Below, in pieces: positions 54,723 to 64,000 of a stretch of 64,000 nucleotides of DNA. This DNA comes from Pseudomonas sp. NBRC 111124. GTDB taxonomy: Bacteria; Pseudomonadota; Gammaproteobacteria; Pseudomonadales; Pseudomonadaceae. The DNA lies in contig NZ_BCBA01000107.1 of assembly GCF_001320245.1 (NCBI RefSeq), positions 62,001 to 126,000 of the forward strand, given 5' to 3'. Every line of letters begins with the position of its first letter. Within the stretch, counting starts at the first letter, position 1. A model generated the notes under the pieces. The model saw only the letters and a program-made list of their open reading frames with translations, ran no database searches and had not been told where the DNA came from. A program made the translations under genes and the position numbers.

Positions 54723-54924
54723 GTCGTGTGGTGCGCATTCTACGCAATCCAAAAACCCTGTCAACACTTTTTTTCGCGCTAACTCACTGAATCTTAAACT
54801 GTTTATAGAGAAGGGCCGACTCTGGGCCAGTAAAGGATTTTCAACGGACGACTAGCGGGTGTTTATTATTATTGATAGCATCGGTACATTCGTTAAAAAT
54901 ATAAAACACAGAGGTTCCTGCAGC

Positions 54925-56208
54925 ATGGCTAACACCCCCTACCCCCAGTCCTACTACGCCGCCTCGGCCAACCCGGTGCCGCCACGTCCGGCGCTGCAGG
55001 GTGAGGTGGAAACCGATATCTGCATCATCGGTGCCGGCTACACCGGCCTGTCCAGCGCGCTGTTCCTGCTGGAAAACGGCTTCAAGGTGAGCATCGTCGA
55101 AGCGGCCAAGGTCGGCTTCGGCGCTTCGGGCCGCAACGGTGGCCAGATCGTCAACAGCTACAGCCGCGATATCGACGTCATCGAACGCACCGTCGGCCCC
55201 AAGGAAGCACAACTGCTGGGCCAAATGGCCTTCGAAGGCGGCCGCATCATCCGTGAGCGCGTGGCCAAATACAACATCCAGTGCGACCTGAAGGACGGTG
55301 GCGTATTCGCCGCCCTGACCAGCAAGCAGATGGGCCACCTGGAGTCGCAAAAGCGCCTGTGGGAACGTTTTGGCCACAATCAGCTGGAGCTGATGGACCA
55401 GAAGCGCATCCGCGAAGTGGTTGCCTGCGACAGCTATATCGGCGGCATGCTCGACATGAGCGGCGGCCACATCCACCCGCTGAACCTGGCCCTGGGCGAA
55501 GCGGCCGCGGTCGAATCGCTGGGCGGCATCATTTATGAGCAGACCCCGGCCATCCGCATCGAGCGTGGTGCCAACCCGGTGGTGCACACCCCGCAAGGTA
55601 AGATCCGCGCCAAGTTCATCATCGTTGCCGGCAACGCCTACCTGGGCAACCTGGTACCGGAGCTGGCGGCCAAGTCGATGCCGTGCGGCACCCAGGTGAT
55701 CACCACCGAGCCGCTGGGCGAAGAACTGGCCCGTACCCTGCTGCCGCAGGACTACTGCGTGGAAGACTGCAACTACCTGCTCGACTACTACCGCCTGACC
55801 AGCGACAAGCGCCTGATCTTCGGCGGTGGCGTGGTGTACGGTGCGCGCGACCCGGCCAACATCGAAGCGATCATTCGCCCGAAAATGCTCAAGGCCTTCC
55901 CGCAGCTGAAGAACGTCAAGATCGACTACGCCTGGACTGGCAACTTCCTGCTGACCCTGTCGCGCCTGCCACAGGTCGGCCGCATCGGCGACAACATCTA
56001 CTACTCGCAGGGTTGCTCGGGCCACGGCGTGACCTACACCCACCTGGCGGGCAAGGTGCTGGCCGAGGCCCTGCGTGGCCAGGCCGAGCGTTTCGACGCC
56101 TTCGCCGGCCTGCCGCACTACCCGTTCCCGGGTGGCCAGATGCTGCGCGTACCGTTCAGCGCCCTGGGTGCCTGGTACTACAGCCTGCGCGATCGTCTGG
56201 GCTTCTGA
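54925..56208 (+). CDS. puuB: Gamma-glutamylputrescine oxidase-like FAD protein (PuuB)
   Basis: 427 residues, DAO/PuuB family length. N-terminal FAD motif CIIGAGYTGLSSALFLLENG (near 33-52), GFGASGRNGGQIVNSYSRD (near 68-86) for FAD attachment, and the C-terminal YTHLAGKVLAEALRGQAERFD plus YPFPGGQMLRVPF. PuuB oxidises gamma-glutamyl-putrescine in putrescine breakdown; the family also has other amine substrates. Start ATG 54925 with GAGG at 54911. Single gene here, no pauA-type ligase beside it. Confidence 0.88.
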   Translation: MANTPYPQSYYAASANPVPPRPALQGEVETDICIIGAGYTGLSSALFLLENGFKVSIVEAAKVGFGASGRNGGQIVNSYSRDIDVIERTVGPKEAQLLGQMAFEGGRIIRERVAKYNIQCDLKDGGVFAALTSKQMGHLESQKRLWERFGHNQLELMDQKRIREVVACDSYIGGMLDMSGGHIHPLNLALGEAAAVESLGGIIYEQTPAIRIERGANPVVHTPQGKIRAKFIIVAGNAYLGNLVPELAAKSMPCGTQVITTEPLGEELARTLLPQDYCVEDCNYLLDYYRLTSDKRLIFGGGVVYGARDPANIEAIIRPKMLKAFPQLKNVKIDYAWTGNFLLTLSRLPQVGRIGDNIYYSQGCSGHGVTYTHLAGKVLAEALRGQAERFDAFAGLPHYPFPGGQMLRVPFSALGAWYYSLRDRLGF

Positions 56209-56226
56209 TGCTGTAAGCAGGCCTGG

Positions 56227-56316
56227 CCTCTTCGCGGGTAAACCCGCTCCCACAGGGACCGCACAAGGTTTGAAACCAGTGCAGTATCTGAGGGAGCGGG
56301 TTTACCCGCGAAGGGG
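56227..56316. repeat. Inverted REP pair after puuB
   Basis: TTCGCGGGTAAACCCGCTCC (56231-56250) and its inverse GGGAGCGGGTTTACCCGCGA (56292-56311) make a long hairpin that can end transcripts from either side. Confidence 0.9.
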
Positions 56317-56331
56317 CCGGCGCAGGTAACT

Positions 56332-57018
56332 CTATTTATTCAGGCTGCGCACAGCCTGTTTTGCCGCAACCTCCTGGCCCGCCCGGGCCAGTTCGTCGGC
56401 AGCCTGCAGCCAACGCTGGCGGTCTACCTGGGCCGGCAGCTGGCGCGGGGGCTGCACCAGCACCGCCCAACTCCCCTCCTTCGCCCACGCCGAGGCAAAG
56501 TCGTCGAACGCCATCAACTGGCGCCGATGCATGCCTGAACGCAGCAGCACGCGCTTCTTGAAGCTGTCGTAGCCGATCAGCACCGCGTAACGCGGCTCGC
56601 TCCACCACGCCGAACCTTCCTCGTAGCGCAACAGCACCGGGTTGCCAGCGGCCACCTGCGTCAGCAAGGCATCCAGCTGCTTGTCCAGCGGGTACACGAC
56701 CATGCCGTACTCACGCGCCACGCGCGGGATGCTGGTGTCCAGCGCATCGGCGCCCTTGGGCAGGTTCAACGGCTTGTCCAGCAGCCCCGGGGTGATCGGC
56801 GCACCTTGCTGGGAGAGCAGCGCGGCCAGGGCCATCGCCCCACTGTGGTTGGCATTGCCGCGGTAGAACGGCACGCTGCTGATTTCGACCCGCTGCGGCA
56901 TGCCCTTGAGGCTTGCAGGCGGTGCGCTGGCGCAGCCGCCCAGGGTCGCGGCCACCAGGCAGACGGCCAACAGACGGCGTGGGACGACCACCCAGCTTTT
57001 GCAGGAATGTTGCTCCAT
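56332..57018 (-). CDS. C39-peptidase-like lipoprotein lacking the catalytic Cys
   Basis: 228 residues. Lipobox-like LAVCLVAATLGGCAS (Cys near 29). Then a papain-like C39 pattern: FYRGNANHSGAMALAALLSQQGAPITPGLLD (near 49-79), GNPVLLRYEEGSAWWSEPRYAVLIGYD (near 129-156). In active C39 peptidases the first region reads Q-C-G-P-A-A-L-A; here it is H-S-G-A-M-A-L-A, with Ser for Cys. The His of HYAV is also Arg-Tyr (RYAV). So it is probably a non-enzymatic outer-membrane or periplasmic binding protein. C-terminal helical region. Start 57018 (MEQHSCKSW). Confidence 0.75.
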   Translation of the reverse strand: MEQHSCKSWVVVPRRLLAVCLVAATLGGCASAPPASLKGMPQRVEISSVPFYRGNANHSGAMALAALLSQQGAPITPGLLDKPLNLPKGADALDTSIPRVAREYGMVVYPLDKQLDALLTQVAAGNPVLLRYEEGSAWWSEPRYAVLIGYDSFKKRVLLRSGMHRRQLMAFDDFASAWAKEGSWAVLVQPPRQLPAQVDRQRWLQAADELARAGQEVAAKQAVRSLNK

Positions 57019-57231
57019 GGACACTCGCTTGTTCCGGTGCCAGGCAGGCAGCGCCCGGCTCTGGCCACCGATCATAGGGCGCCGCGTTGCGCGGGTATAG
57101 TCTGACAAGAAAACGGAACCAATCGGCTTAAGCAATCGACCTTAGGTCAATGGAACGTCACGGCCGGGCAGCTAGACTAAAGGAGTGTCTGGAGGGCAAA
57201 CCGCGGGTTGGCCCAAGAGAAGGAGGCACAC

Positions 57232-57411
57232 ATGAGCCTGACAATGGCAATCCTCATGCTGGTGGGTATGTGGCTGAGCGTCGCGGCCGCCATGCTGTGG
57301 GGCGTTCTGCGTATCGTGCGGCGTCATTCCCCGCAGCATCACCTGCCACCGCAGGCCCCGGCCAAGGCGCAGCCTGTGCACAGGGCACGGCGGCATGCCG
57401 GGGTACACTGA
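57232..57411 (+). CDS. Small inner-membrane protein, 59 residues
   Basis: One membrane helix at about 4-28 (TMAILMLVGMWLSVAAAMLWGVL), then a positive His/Arg/Pro-rich cytoplasmic tail (RIVRRHSPQHHLPP). Start ATG 57232 with the strong AAGGAGG at 57220-57226. Single gene followed at once by a strong terminator, which supports its reality. Function unknown. Confidence 0.7.
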   Translation: MSLTMAILMLVGMWLSVAAAMLWGVLRIVRRHSPQHHLPPQAPAKAQPVHRARRHAGVH

Positions 57412-57432
57412 AGCGTTTTCACCTGAATGCGA

Positions 57433-57460
57433 ACGGGGCGCCAAGCGCCCCGTTTTTTTT
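57433..57460 (+). terminator. Rho-independent terminator
   Basis: ACGGGGCG-CCAAG-CGCCCCGT, perfect 8 bp stem and eight T's. It ends the transcript of the small membrane-protein gene, ahead of the convergent terC-like gene. Confidence 0.95.
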
Positions 57461-57463
57461 GCA

Positions 57464-58216
57464 TCAACCTTCTGCGGCGTCGCGCTTGATCCGCGCCCGG
57501 CGAGCCAGGATGTTGAGCATCTCGATCACCGTCGAGAAGGCCATCGCCGCATACACATACCCCTTCGGTACATGGGCACCAAAACCTTCGGCGATCAGCG
57601 TCATGCCGATCATGATCAGGAAGCCCAAGGCCAGCATCACCACGGTCGGGTTGTCATTGATGAAGTTGGCCAGCGGGTCGGCGGCCACCATCATGACAAC
57701 GACGGCGGTGATCACGGCAATGATCATGATCGGCAAGTGCTCGGTCATGCCCACGGCGGTGATGATGCTGTCGACCGAGAAGACGATGTCCAGCAACAGG
57801 ATCTGGAAGATCGCGGCCGCAAAGCCCAAGGTGACCGTATTAGAGACCTTGGCTTCTTCCTTGGCGCCGTGCGGGTCGACGTTTTCGTGAATCTCCTTGG
57901 TGGCCTTCCACAGCAGGAACAGGCCGCCGGCGATCAGGATCACGTCCTTCCAGGAGAAGGCGTTGCCGAATACTTCGAACACCGGGTCGGTCAACTGCAC
58001 GATCCAGGCCACGGTGCTGAGCAGGGCCAGGCGCATGACCAGCGCCATGCTGATACCGATACGGCGTGCCTTGGAGCGGTACTCCACGGGCAGTTTGTTG
58101 GTCAGGATCGAGATGAAGATCAGGTTGTCGATGCCCAGCACCACCTCCATGGCCACCAGGGTTGCCAGGGCGACCCAGGCGGTAGGACTAGCGGCGAGTT
58201 CCAGCAAGTATTCCAT
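57464..58216 (-). CDS. TerC family membrane protein
   Basis: 250 residues, seven membrane helices. Conserved metal-binding Asp motif [14 protein letters not shown] (near 25-38) and the second [18 protein letters not shown] (near 137-154), both typical of TerC/Alx-type proteins that export manganese or support secreted-metalloprotein loading. Start ATG 58214-58216. Followed upstream by a small lipoprotein gene on the same strand (27 bp), so they may be co-transcribed. Confidence 0.9.
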   Translation of the reverse strand: MEYLLELAASPTAWVALATLVAMEVVLGIDNLIFISILTNKLPVEYRSKARRIGISMALVMRLALLSTVAWIVQLTDPVFEVFGNAFSWKDVILIAGGLFLLWKATKEIHENVDPHGAKEEAKVSNTVTLGFAAAIFQILLLDIVFSVDSIITAVGMTEHLPIMIIAVITAVVVMMVAADPLANFINDNPTVVMLALGFLIMIGMTLIAEGFGAHVPKGYVYAAMAFSTVIEMLNILARRARIKRDAAEG

Positions 58217-58242
58217 TGTTCATATCCTGAAAGGCGGTTGGG

Positions 58243-58482
58243 TCAGATTTCTTGGGTCTGTGCGTTCTTCTCGGCGTCCTTGGGCTTCTGGCCCTCGTGA
58301 CCGATGGCATCGCTCAACGCCTGCTGGGCAGCCTTGTTGGTATCGTCGATGGCCTGCTTGGCTGACTGGGCAGCCTGGTCGAGCATCTGCTGGGCAGACT
58401 TCTCGGCCTGGTCGCAACCGGCCAGGCTGAACAGCGCCAGGGCCAGCACCAGCGGAGTGCCAATGGATTTGAGATGCAGCAT
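58243..58482 (-). CDS. Small lipoprotein with coiled-coil repeats
   Basis: 79 residues. Lipobox LALALFSLAGCDQ (Cys at about 23). The mature part is a short Ala/Gln-rich amphipathic helix with heptads (AEKSAQQMLDQAAQSAKQAIDDTNKAAQQ), ending in a Lys/Glu-rich tail. It resembles small surface lipoproteins of pseudomonads. Start ATG 58482 with GAGGACACC upstream. Likely upstream partner of terC. Confidence 0.8.
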   Translation of the reverse strand: MLHLKSIGTPLVLALALFSLAGCDQAEKSAQQMLDQAAQSAKQAIDDTNKAAQQALSDAIGHEGQKPKDAEKNAQTQEI

Positions 58483-58614
58483 GGTGTCCTCGCTTGAAAA
58501 GTCCCGACGGCGCGAAGCGCCTGATGGGGTCGCATTCTAAAGACGCCAATACTTCAGGAAAATTCGTATTTCCAGTGTGTATACTTCGGTTTTTACGAAT
58601 CGGGACCCGCGTGC

Positions 58615-59508
58615 GTGCTCAACTACCGCCAACTCCACTACTTCTGGGCCGTGGCCAAGACCGGCAGCGTCACCCGCGCCAGCGAACAGCTGAACCTGAC
58701 GCCACAGACCATCAGCGGGCAGATCAGCCTGTTCGAGCAGACCTACGGGCTGGAACTGTTCCAGCGGGTCGGCCGGCAACTGGAGCTGACCGAGACCGGT
58801 CGTCAAACCTTGGTCTACGCCGAGCAGATGTTCCAGATCGGCAGCGAGCTGGAGGCCATGCTCCGGGCCGGCCCGCAGGAGCAGATCCTGTTCCGCGTGG
58901 GGGTGGCCGACGTGGTGCCGAAGTCGATCGTCTATCGCCTGCTGGCACCGACCATGGAGCTGGACGAAGTACTGCGCATCAACTGCCGTGAAGACAAGCT
59001 CGAACGGCTGCTGGCGGACCTGGCCATCCAGCGCCTGGATCTGGTGATTTCCGACAGCCCGATGCCCAGCCACCTGGATATCAAGGGTTACAGCCAGAAG
59101 CTTGGCGAATGTGGCCTGAGCTTCTTCGCCACCCCGGCCCTCGCCCGGCAGCATGGCGGCCCCTTCCCCGCCTGCCTGCAGGATGCCCCGCTGCTGATTC
59201 CCGGCCCGGAAACCGTGGTGCGCAGCCGCCTGTTACGTTGGCTGAGCGAGCAGCAGGTGCAGCCCAGGATCGTTGGCGAGTTCGATGACAGTGCACTGAT
59301 GCAGGCGTTCGGGCAGTCGGGCAGCGGGGTTTTCGTTGCGCCCAGTGTGATAGCCGAGGAAGTGTGCCGGCAGTATGGCGTGGAGCTGATTGGCCAGACC
59401 GAGGCGGTGCATGAGTCGTTCTATGCCATTTCGGTGGACCGCAAGGTCAAGCATCCGGGGATCGTGGCGATTACCGAGGGTGCGCGGCGAGAACTGTTTC
59501 ATTGGTGA
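58615..59508 (+). CDS. nhaR: LysR family regulator, NhaR-like
   Basis: 297 residues, GTG start at 58615. The N-terminal helix-turn-helix is LNYRQLHYFWAVAKTGSVTRASEQLNLTPQTISGQISLFEQ (2-42), with the YFWAVAK form of NhaR. The effector domain carries GVADVVPKSIVYRLLAP and VISDSPMPSHLDIKGYSQKLG, also seen in NhaR. NhaR in other bacteria activates sodium/proton antiporter and other envelope genes; no nhaA is beside it here. Divergent from the lipoprotein/TerC genes with 130 bp between. Confidence 0.85.
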   Translation: MLNYRQLHYFWAVAKTGSVTRASEQLNLTPQTISGQISLFEQTYGLELFQRVGRQLELTETGRQTLVYAEQMFQIGSELEAMLRAGPQEQILFRVGVADVVPKSIVYRLLAPTMELDEVLRINCREDKLERLLADLAIQRLDLVISDSPMPSHLDIKGYSQKLGECGLSFFATPALARQHGGPFPACLQDAPLLIPGPETVVRSRLLRWLSEQQVQPRIVGEFDDSALMQAFGQSGSGVFVAPSVIAEEVCRQYGVELIGQTEAVHESFYAISVDRKVKHPGIVAITEGARRELFHW

Positions 59509-59570
59509 GTTCGCCGGCTTCGCCCTGCAAAGGTCTATGGTAAAGTCGCGCCCTTTTTGAAAATGCCGAG

Positions 59571-60794
59571 ATGCCGCTGCACATGACGCCTGTTTTCCGC
59601 CTCCTCAACCGCACCAGTCTGGTGACCCAGATCGTCATCGGCCTGGTCGCCGGCATCGCCCTGGCCCTGCTGGCACCTGCCCTCGCCCGCGACCTGGCCT
59701 TCCTCGGCAAGGTGTTCGTCAGCGCCCTCAAGGCCGTCGCGCCGGTGCTGGTGTTCATCCTGGTCATGGCATCGATTGCCAACCACCGCCACGGCCAGGA
59801 AACCCACATCCGCCCGATCCTCTGGCTGTACTTGCTGGGCACCTTCGCCGCTGCCGTGGTGGCCGTGGTCGCCAGCATGCTGTTCCCTTCGCATCTGGCC
59901 CTGAGCACGGGCGAGGCGACCCTGAGCGCGCCGGGCGGCATTACCGAGGTGATGCAGAACTTACTGCTGAGCGCGGTCGACAACCCGATCAACGCTTTGA
60001 TCAACGCCAACTTCATCGGCGTGCTGACCTGGGCCATCGGCCTGGGTGTGGCCCTGCGCCACGCCGGCGAAACCACCCGCACCGTGGTCGAAGACCTGTC
60101 CAATGGCGTGACCCTGATCGTGCGTGTGGTCATCCGCTTCGCCCCACTGGGCATCTTCGGCCTGGTCAGCTCAACCCTGGCCCAGTCCGGCCTCGGCGCC
60201 CTGCTCGGCTACCTGCACCTGCTCGGCGTGCTGATCGGCTGCATGCTGTTCGTGGCGCTGGTGATGAATCCGCTGATCGTGTTCTGGAAGATCCGCCGCA
60301 ACCCTTACCCGCTGACCTTGCTGTGCCTGCGCGAAAGCGGCATTACCGCGTTCTTCACCCGCAGCTCGGCGGCCAACATTCCGGTCAACCTGGCGCTGTC
60401 GGAGCGCCTGGGGCTGCATGAGGATACGTACTCGGTGTCGATCCCGCTGGGGGCGACCATCAACATGGCGGGCGCGGCGATCACCATCACCGTGCTGACC
60501 CTGGCGGCGGTGCATACCTTGGGCATTCCGGTCGACTTGCCGACCGCGGTGCTGCTCAGCGTGGTGGCGGCAATCTGTGCCTGTGGCGCTTCGGGTGTGG
60601 CCGGCGGGTCACTGTTACTGATTCCACTGGCGTGCAGCCTGTTCGGCATCCCTAGCGAGATCGCCATGCAAGTGGTGGCGGTGGGCTTCATCATTGGGGT
60701 GCTGCAGGATTCGGCGGAGACGGCGCTGAATTCATCGACTGATGTGCTGTTTACGGCGGCCGCGTGCCTGGCTGAAGAACGGCGCAACAGCTGA
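59571..60794 (+). CDS. sstT: Serine/threonine:sodium symporter SstT
   Basis: 407 residues, dicarboxylate/amino-acid:cation symporter family. About eight membrane helices plus two re-entrant loops. Conserved [19 protein letters not shown] (near 256-274, helical hairpin 1) and [20 protein letters not shown] (near 286-305), and the second hairpin [25 protein letters not shown]. Imports serine and threonine with Na+. An internal ATG at 59583 is a possible start; no good ribosome site before either. Confidence 0.92.
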   Translation: MPLHMTPVFRLLNRTSLVTQIVIGLVAGIALALLAPALARDLAFLGKVFVSALKAVAPVLVFILVMASIANHRHGQETHIRPILWLYLLGTFAAAVVAVVASMLFPSHLALSTGEATLSAPGGITEVMQNLLLSAVDNPINALINANFIGVLTWAIGLGVALRHAGETTRTVVEDLSNGVTLIVRVVIRFAPLGIFGLVSSTLAQSGLGALLGYLHLLGVLIGCMLFVALVMNPLIVFWKIRRNPYPLTLLCLRESGITAFFTRSSAANIPVNLALSERLGLHEDTYSVSIPLGATINMAGAAITITVLTLAAVHTLGIPVDLPTAVLLSVVAAICACGASGVAGGSLLLIPLACSLFGIPSEIAMQVVAVGFIIGVLQDSAETALNSSTDVLFTAAACLAEERRNS

Positions 60795-60882
60795 GATTGC
60801 CGGGGCCGCAAAGCGGTCCCGATTGCCTTACACCGCGGCATTACCTACGCTAGTGGCCTTTCCCCAGCAATGAGACAGGGCC

Positions 60883-61530
60883 ATGTCAGAACACGAAACC
60901 GCAGGCGAAGGCCGCTTCAGCAGCATCGAGATCCGTATTCTCGGTGCGCTGATCGAGAAGCAGGCCACCAGCCCGGAAAGCTACCCGCTGACCCTCAACG
61001 CCCTGGTCCTGGCCTGTAACCAGAAGACCAGCCGGGAACCGGTCATGAACCTCACCCAGGGCCAGGTCGGCCAGGCCCTGCGCGCCCTCGAAGGCCAGGA
61101 CATGACCCGCCTGCAGATGGGCAGCCGCGCCGACCGCTGGGAACAGCGGGTGGACAAGGCGCTGGAACTGGTACCGGCGCAGCTGGTGTTGATGGGCCTG
61201 CTGTTCCTGCGCGGTCCGCAGACCGTCAACGAACTGCTGACCCGCAGCAACCGCCTGCACGATTTTGACGACATCGAGCAGATCCAGCATCAGCTGGAGC
61301 GCCTGATTTCGCGCGACTTGGTCCTGCATCTGCCACGCCAGGCCGGCCAGCGGGAAGACCGCTATACCCATGCCCTCGGTGACCCGGCGGAAATCGAAGC
61401 CATTCTGGCAGCGCGACAGCAGGATGGTGGTGCTCGCAGCAGTGGCGCCAGCGTGTCGGAAGAACGTATTGAAGCCCTGGAGGCGCGGATCGCGGCGCTG
61501 GAGGCACGCCTGGCCGAGCTCGAAGGCTGA
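60883..61530 (+). CDS. yceH: YceH family protein (DUF480)
   Basis: 215 residues, two tandem winged-helix domains: [41 protein letters not shown] (near 14-54), then a second similar unit and a C-terminal coiled coil ([22 protein letters not shown]). The family is conserved in gamma-proteobacteria, function not settled. Start ATG 60883; single gene. Confidence 0.92.
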   Translation: MSEHETAGEGRFSSIEIRILGALIEKQATSPESYPLTLNALVLACNQKTSREPVMNLTQGQVGQALRALEGQDMTRLQMGSRADRWEQRVDKALELVPAQLVLMGLLFLRGPQTVNELLTRSNRLHDFDDIEQIQHQLERLISRDLVLHLPRQAGQREDRYTHALGDPAEIEAILAARQQDGGARSSGASVSEERIEALEARIAALEARLAELEG

Positions 61531-61535
61531 GCGGC

Positions 61536-61724
61536 CTATGTTTCAGGGTCGGGGAAGTTGCGACAGCTCTTGCGCTCGGCCAGCTCCCGGTCACTGGGGC
61601 GCTGGTCGACGAACACGGTGCGGCCGTCGGCGTAGATTTCCAAGTAGCCCCAGTGCAGGTCCTGCTCTTTCTGCCCGGGCTTGGGGGGGACTAGCCACCA
61701 GGGTTCGCGGCTGATCAGGGTCAT
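61536..61724 (-). CDS. Small hypothetical protein, 62 residues
   Basis: Start ATG 61724 with GGAG 7 bases upstream; the longer frame lacks such a site. The product begins MTLISREPWWLVPPKPGQKE and continues HWGYLEIYADGRTVFVDQRP, a short beta-rich protein with Trp-rich N-terminus; the end is charged. I remember similar short proteins in Pseudomonas but know no function. Convergent with yceH, 5 bp between stops. Confidence 0.65.
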   Translation of the reverse strand: MTLISREPWWLVPPKPGQKEQDLHWGYLEIYADGRTVFVDQRPSDRELAERKSCRNFPDPET

Positions 61725-61788
61725 GGTGACGCTCCTGAGGGTGTCTGCGCTAAGCATAGCCACCCTCAGGTTTTGCTTTGTCAGTTAC

Positions 61789-61866
61789 GGCCTTTTCGCG
61801 GGACAAGCCCGCGCCTACAGGGGGTACGCGACCCTTGTAGGAGCGGGCTTGCCCCGCGAAGTGGCC
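61789..61866. repeat. Inverted REP pair
   Basis: GGCCTTTTCGCGGGACAAGC onward (61789-61819) and its inverse TGTAGGAGCGGGCTTGCCCC onward (61836-61866), between the small hypothetical gene and ahpF. Confidence 0.88.
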
Positions 61867-61875
61867 GGTAAAGGG

Positions 61876-63438
61876 TTACGCCGGCGCGGAAGTGCGGATC
61901 AGGTGATCGAACGCTGCCAGCGAGGCTTTGGCGCCCTCGCCTACCGCAATCACGATCTGCTTGTACGGCACGGTGGTCACGTCACCCGCGGCAAACACAC
62001 CCGGCACACTGGTCTGGCCCTTGGCGTCGACAATGATCTCGCCACGCGGCGACAACTCGACAGTGCCCTTGAGCCAATCGGTGTTCGGCAACAGGCCGAT
62101 CTGCACGAAGATGCCTTCCAGCGCCAGGTCATGCACCTCATCGGTGCTGCGATCCTTGTAACGCAAGCCCGTCACTTTCTCGCCATTGCCGACCACTTCG
62201 GTGGTCAGGGCGCTGGTGATCACCTTGACGTTCGGCAGGCTGTGCAGCTTGCGCTGCAGGACCGCGTCGGCACGCAGCTGGCTGTCAAATTCGATCAGCG
62301 TCACCTGGGCAACGATACCGGCCAGGTCGATGGCCGCTTCCACACCCGAGTTCCCGCCGCCGATCACCGCCACGCGCTTGCCCTTGAACAGCGGGCCGTC
62401 GCAGTGCGGGCAGTAGGCGACGCCACGGGCGCGGTATTCCTGCTCACCCGGCACGTTCATTTCGCGCCAGCGGGCGCCGGTGGCGAGGATCACGGTCTTG
62501 GCCTTGAGCGAGGCACCGCCGGCCAGGCGCACTTCATGCAGTCCGCCATCGGTGGCCGGGATCAGCGCTTCGCCGCGCTGCAGGTTCATGATGTCGACGT
62601 CGTACTGCTTGACGTGTTCTTCCAGCGCCGTGGCAAGCTTCGGCCCTTCGGTTTCCTGCACCGAAATGAAGTTCTCGATGGCCAGGGTATCGAGCACCTG
62701 GCCACCGAAACGCTCGGCGGCAACACCGGTGCGGATGCCTTTACGGGCGGCATAGATGGCCGCAGCAGCGCCAGCGGGGCCACCACCGACCACCAGCACG
62801 TCGAAAGCGTCCTTGGCGTTGATCTTCTCGGCCTGGCGTGCACCGGCATTGGTGTCGATCTTACCGAGGATTTCTTCCAGGCCCATGCGGCCCTGGCCGA
62901 ACAGTTCGCCGTTCAGGTAGATGCTCGGCACCGCCATGATCTTGCGCGATTCGACTTCATCCTGGAACAACGCACCGTCGATGGCCACGTGGCGCACGTT
63001 GGGGTTGAGCACGGCCATCAGGTTCAGCGCCTGGACCACGTCCGGGCAGTTCTGGCACGACAGCGAGAAGTAGGTTTCGAAGGTGAACTCGCCGTCCAGT
63101 GCCTGGATCTGCTCAATCACTTCGGCACTGGCCTTGGACGGGTGGCCGCCGACTTGCAGCAGCGCCAGCACCAGGGAGGTGAATTCGTGGCCCATGGGGA
63201 TACCGGCAAAGCGCAGGCTAATGTCGGCACCCGGGCGGTTCAGCGAGAACGAAGGGCGACGGGCATCGCTGCCGTCCGCGCTGAAGGTAATAAGGGTCGA
63301 CAGGCTGGCAATCTCCACCAGCAGGTCGTGCAATTCGCGGGACTTCGCGCCGTCGTCGAGGGAGGCAACGATCTCGATCGGCTGGGTGACCCGCTCCAGG
63401 TAGGTTTTCAGTTGCGATTTAAGCGTGGCGTCCAACAT
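61876..63438 (-). CDS. ahpF: Alkyl hydroperoxide reductase subunit F
   Basis: 520 residues. NADH-driven reductant of AhpC. N-terminal double thioredoxin-like domain with CQNC at 128-131, then a thioredoxin-reductase-like part: FAD motif [16 protein letters not shown] (near 215-230), redox CPHCDGP (near 345), NADH-binding [15 protein letters not shown] (near 358-372), and FAD-binding [15 protein letters not shown] (near 477-491). Start ATG 63438 ([10 protein letters not shown]) with AAGGAA upstream. Separated from ahpC by a terminator-like hairpin. Confidence 0.97.
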   Translation of the reverse strand: MLDATLKSQLKTYLERVTQPIEIVASLDDGAKSRELHDLLVEIASLSTLITFSADGSDARRPSFSLNRPGADISLRFAGIPMGHEFTSLVLALLQVGGHPSKASAEVIEQIQALDGEFTFETYFSLSCQNCPDVVQALNLMAVLNPNVRHVAIDGALFQDEVESRKIMAVPSIYLNGELFGQGRMGLEEILGKIDTNAGARQAEKINAKDAFDVLVVGGGPAGAAAAIYAARKGIRTGVAAERFGGQVLDTLAIENFISVQETEGPKLATALEEHVKQYDVDIMNLQRGEALIPATDGGLHEVRLAGGASLKAKTVILATGARWREMNVPGEQEYRARGVAYCPHCDGPLFKGKRVAVIGGGNSGVEAAIDLAGIVAQVTLIEFDSQLRADAVLQRKLHSLPNVKVITSALTTEVVGNGEKVTGLRYKDRSTDEVHDLALEGIFVQIGLLPNTDWLKGTVELSPRGEIIVDAKGQTSVPGVFAAGDVTTVPYKQIVIAVGEGAKASLAAFDHLIRTSAPA

Positions 63439-63470
63439 ACGGGCGATTCCTTTTTTCAAAACTCGGATAC

Positions 63471-63501
63471 AAAAACGCCCAGGCGAGATCGCCCGGGCGT
63501 T
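63471..63501 (-). terminator. Terminator between ahpC and ahpF
   Basis: On the minus strand AACGCCCGGGCGATCTCGCC plus TGGGCGTT forms a hairpin with only one mismatch and a T-run (complement of AAAAA at 63471-63475). It can reduce ahpF transcription relative to ahpC. Confidence 0.85.
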
Positions 63502-63564
63502 CTTACGGGGCGGTGACTACTTCAGCTTTGGCGGCTGGCTACCGCCCGCGGGGTGCACATCGAC

Positions 63565-64000
63565 TTAGATCTTGCCGACCAGGTCCAGCGATGGCGCCAG
63601 GGTAGCCTCGCCTTCTTTCCACTTGGCCGGGCACACTTCGCCTGGGTGAGCGGCAACGTACTGGGCAGCCTTGACCTTGCGCAGCAGCTCGGCTGCGTCG
63701 CGGCCAACACCACCGTCGTTCAGTTCGACGATCTTGATCTGGCCTTCCGGGTTGATCACGAAGGTACCGCGATCGGCCAGGCCGGCTTCTTCGATCAGCA
63801 CGTCGAAGTTGCGCGAGATGACGTGGGTCGGGTCACCGATCAGCGGGTACTGGATCTTGCCGATGGTTTCCGAAGTGTCGTGCCAGGCTTTGTGGGTGAA
63901 GTGGGTGTCGGTCGACACGCCGTAGATCTCGACGCCCAGCTTCTGGAACTCGGCGTAGTTGTCGGCGAGGTCACCCAGCTCGGTCGGGCAGACGAAGGTG
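63565..64000 (-). CDS. ahpC: Alkyl hydroperoxide reductase subunit C, partial (5' end outside window)
   Basis: 2-Cys peroxiredoxin that reduces hydroperoxides. The window holds the last about 145 of about 187 residues. The peroxidatic Cys motif is at the window edge (FVCPTEL), next [19 protein letters not shown], then [13 protein letters not shown], and the resolving Cys in [10 protein letters not shown]. The frame stays open to base 64000. Upstream of ahpF on the same strand. Confidence 0.96.
   Translation of the reverse strand, partial: TFVCPTELGDLADNYAEFQKLGVEIYGVSTDTHFTHKAWHDTSETIGKIQYPLIGDPTHVISRNFDVLIEEAGLADRGTFVINPEGQIKIVELNDGGVGRDAAELLRKVKAAQYVAAHPGEVCPAKWKEGEATLAPSLDLVGKI

Noticed and set aside
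54841-56253. Minus-strand open frame of 470 codons over puuB
   Set aside because: Antisense shadow of an unmistakable FAD oxidase gene.

Overview
The window is chromosome of a fluorescent Pseudomonas of the P. putida group. The evidence is the gene content and order (thrS-infC-rpmI-rplT-pheS-pheT-ihfA-merR-tRNA-Pro; arsRBCH with arsN1; rbsBACRKD plus nucleoside hydrolase; ahpC-ahpF), high-GC codon use in the core genes, and many copies of the Pseudomonas REP element (core TGTAGGAGCGGCCTTG or GGGAGCGGG). Species assignment is inference from memory of related genomes; no search was run.

Layout. 1-3.6 kb: a leftward catabolic operon (acyl-CoA ligase, acyl-CoA dehydrogenase, MFS carrier, cut by the window edge). 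3.7-10.3 kb: small hypothetical genes and an arsenic operon, arsRBCH, followed by a gene remnant and the arsinothricin acetyltransferase arsN1. 10.3-18.1 kb: a ProQ-like RNA chaperone, a purine-catabolism group (deaminase, hydroxyisourate hydrolase, purine permease, divergent LysR), glutaminase, and a homocysteine S-methyltransferase divergent from an amino-acid ABC importer. 18.2-22.1 kb: DUF2167 protein, a structured RNA leader, a run of DUF6124/DUF3077-type small genes, and a frameshifted AAA ATPase.

22.1-34.7 kb is a visibly more A/T-rich accessory island ending at tRNA-Pro. It holds a five-gene, tightly overlapping operon (Z1 superfamily-II helicase, GHKL/paraMORC-type ATPase, two proteins of unknown function, PD-(D/E)XK protein of the DUF4420 type), then vsr, a cytosine-5 DNA methyltransferase and a ParB-like/HNH protein. 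This matches the MutL/MORC-Z1 restriction-like class (Mza-type) known from comparative genomics, but the usual AIPR gene is not present and a ParB-like/HNH gene stands in the neighbourhood. It is the best candidate here for a poorly described system.

34.7-42.3 kb: the translation operon, with two autoregulatory signals readable in the DNA: an AUU start for infC and a tRNA-Thr anticodon-arm mimic just before the thrS ribosome site. 42.5-57.4 kb: cold-shock protein, I78 inhibitor, the complete ribose operon with a perfect LacI-type operator, periplasmic asparaginase/glutaminase, a LexA-box-controlled DUF1654 gene, two duplicated tRNA-Val genes, PuuB-like oxidase and small lipoproteins. 57.4-64 kb: TerC, NhaR-like regulator, SstT, YceH and AhpF/AhpC (the last cut by the window edge).

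How they work together: the nucleoside hydrolase can release ribose outside the cytoplasm for RbsABC uptake and RbsD/RbsK activation; asparaginase/glutaminase, glutaminase, the amino-acid importer, PuuB and SstT all serve nitrogen and amino-acid scavenging; AhpC/F detoxify peroxides; the ars genes handle inorganic arsenic, organoarsenicals and arsinothricin.
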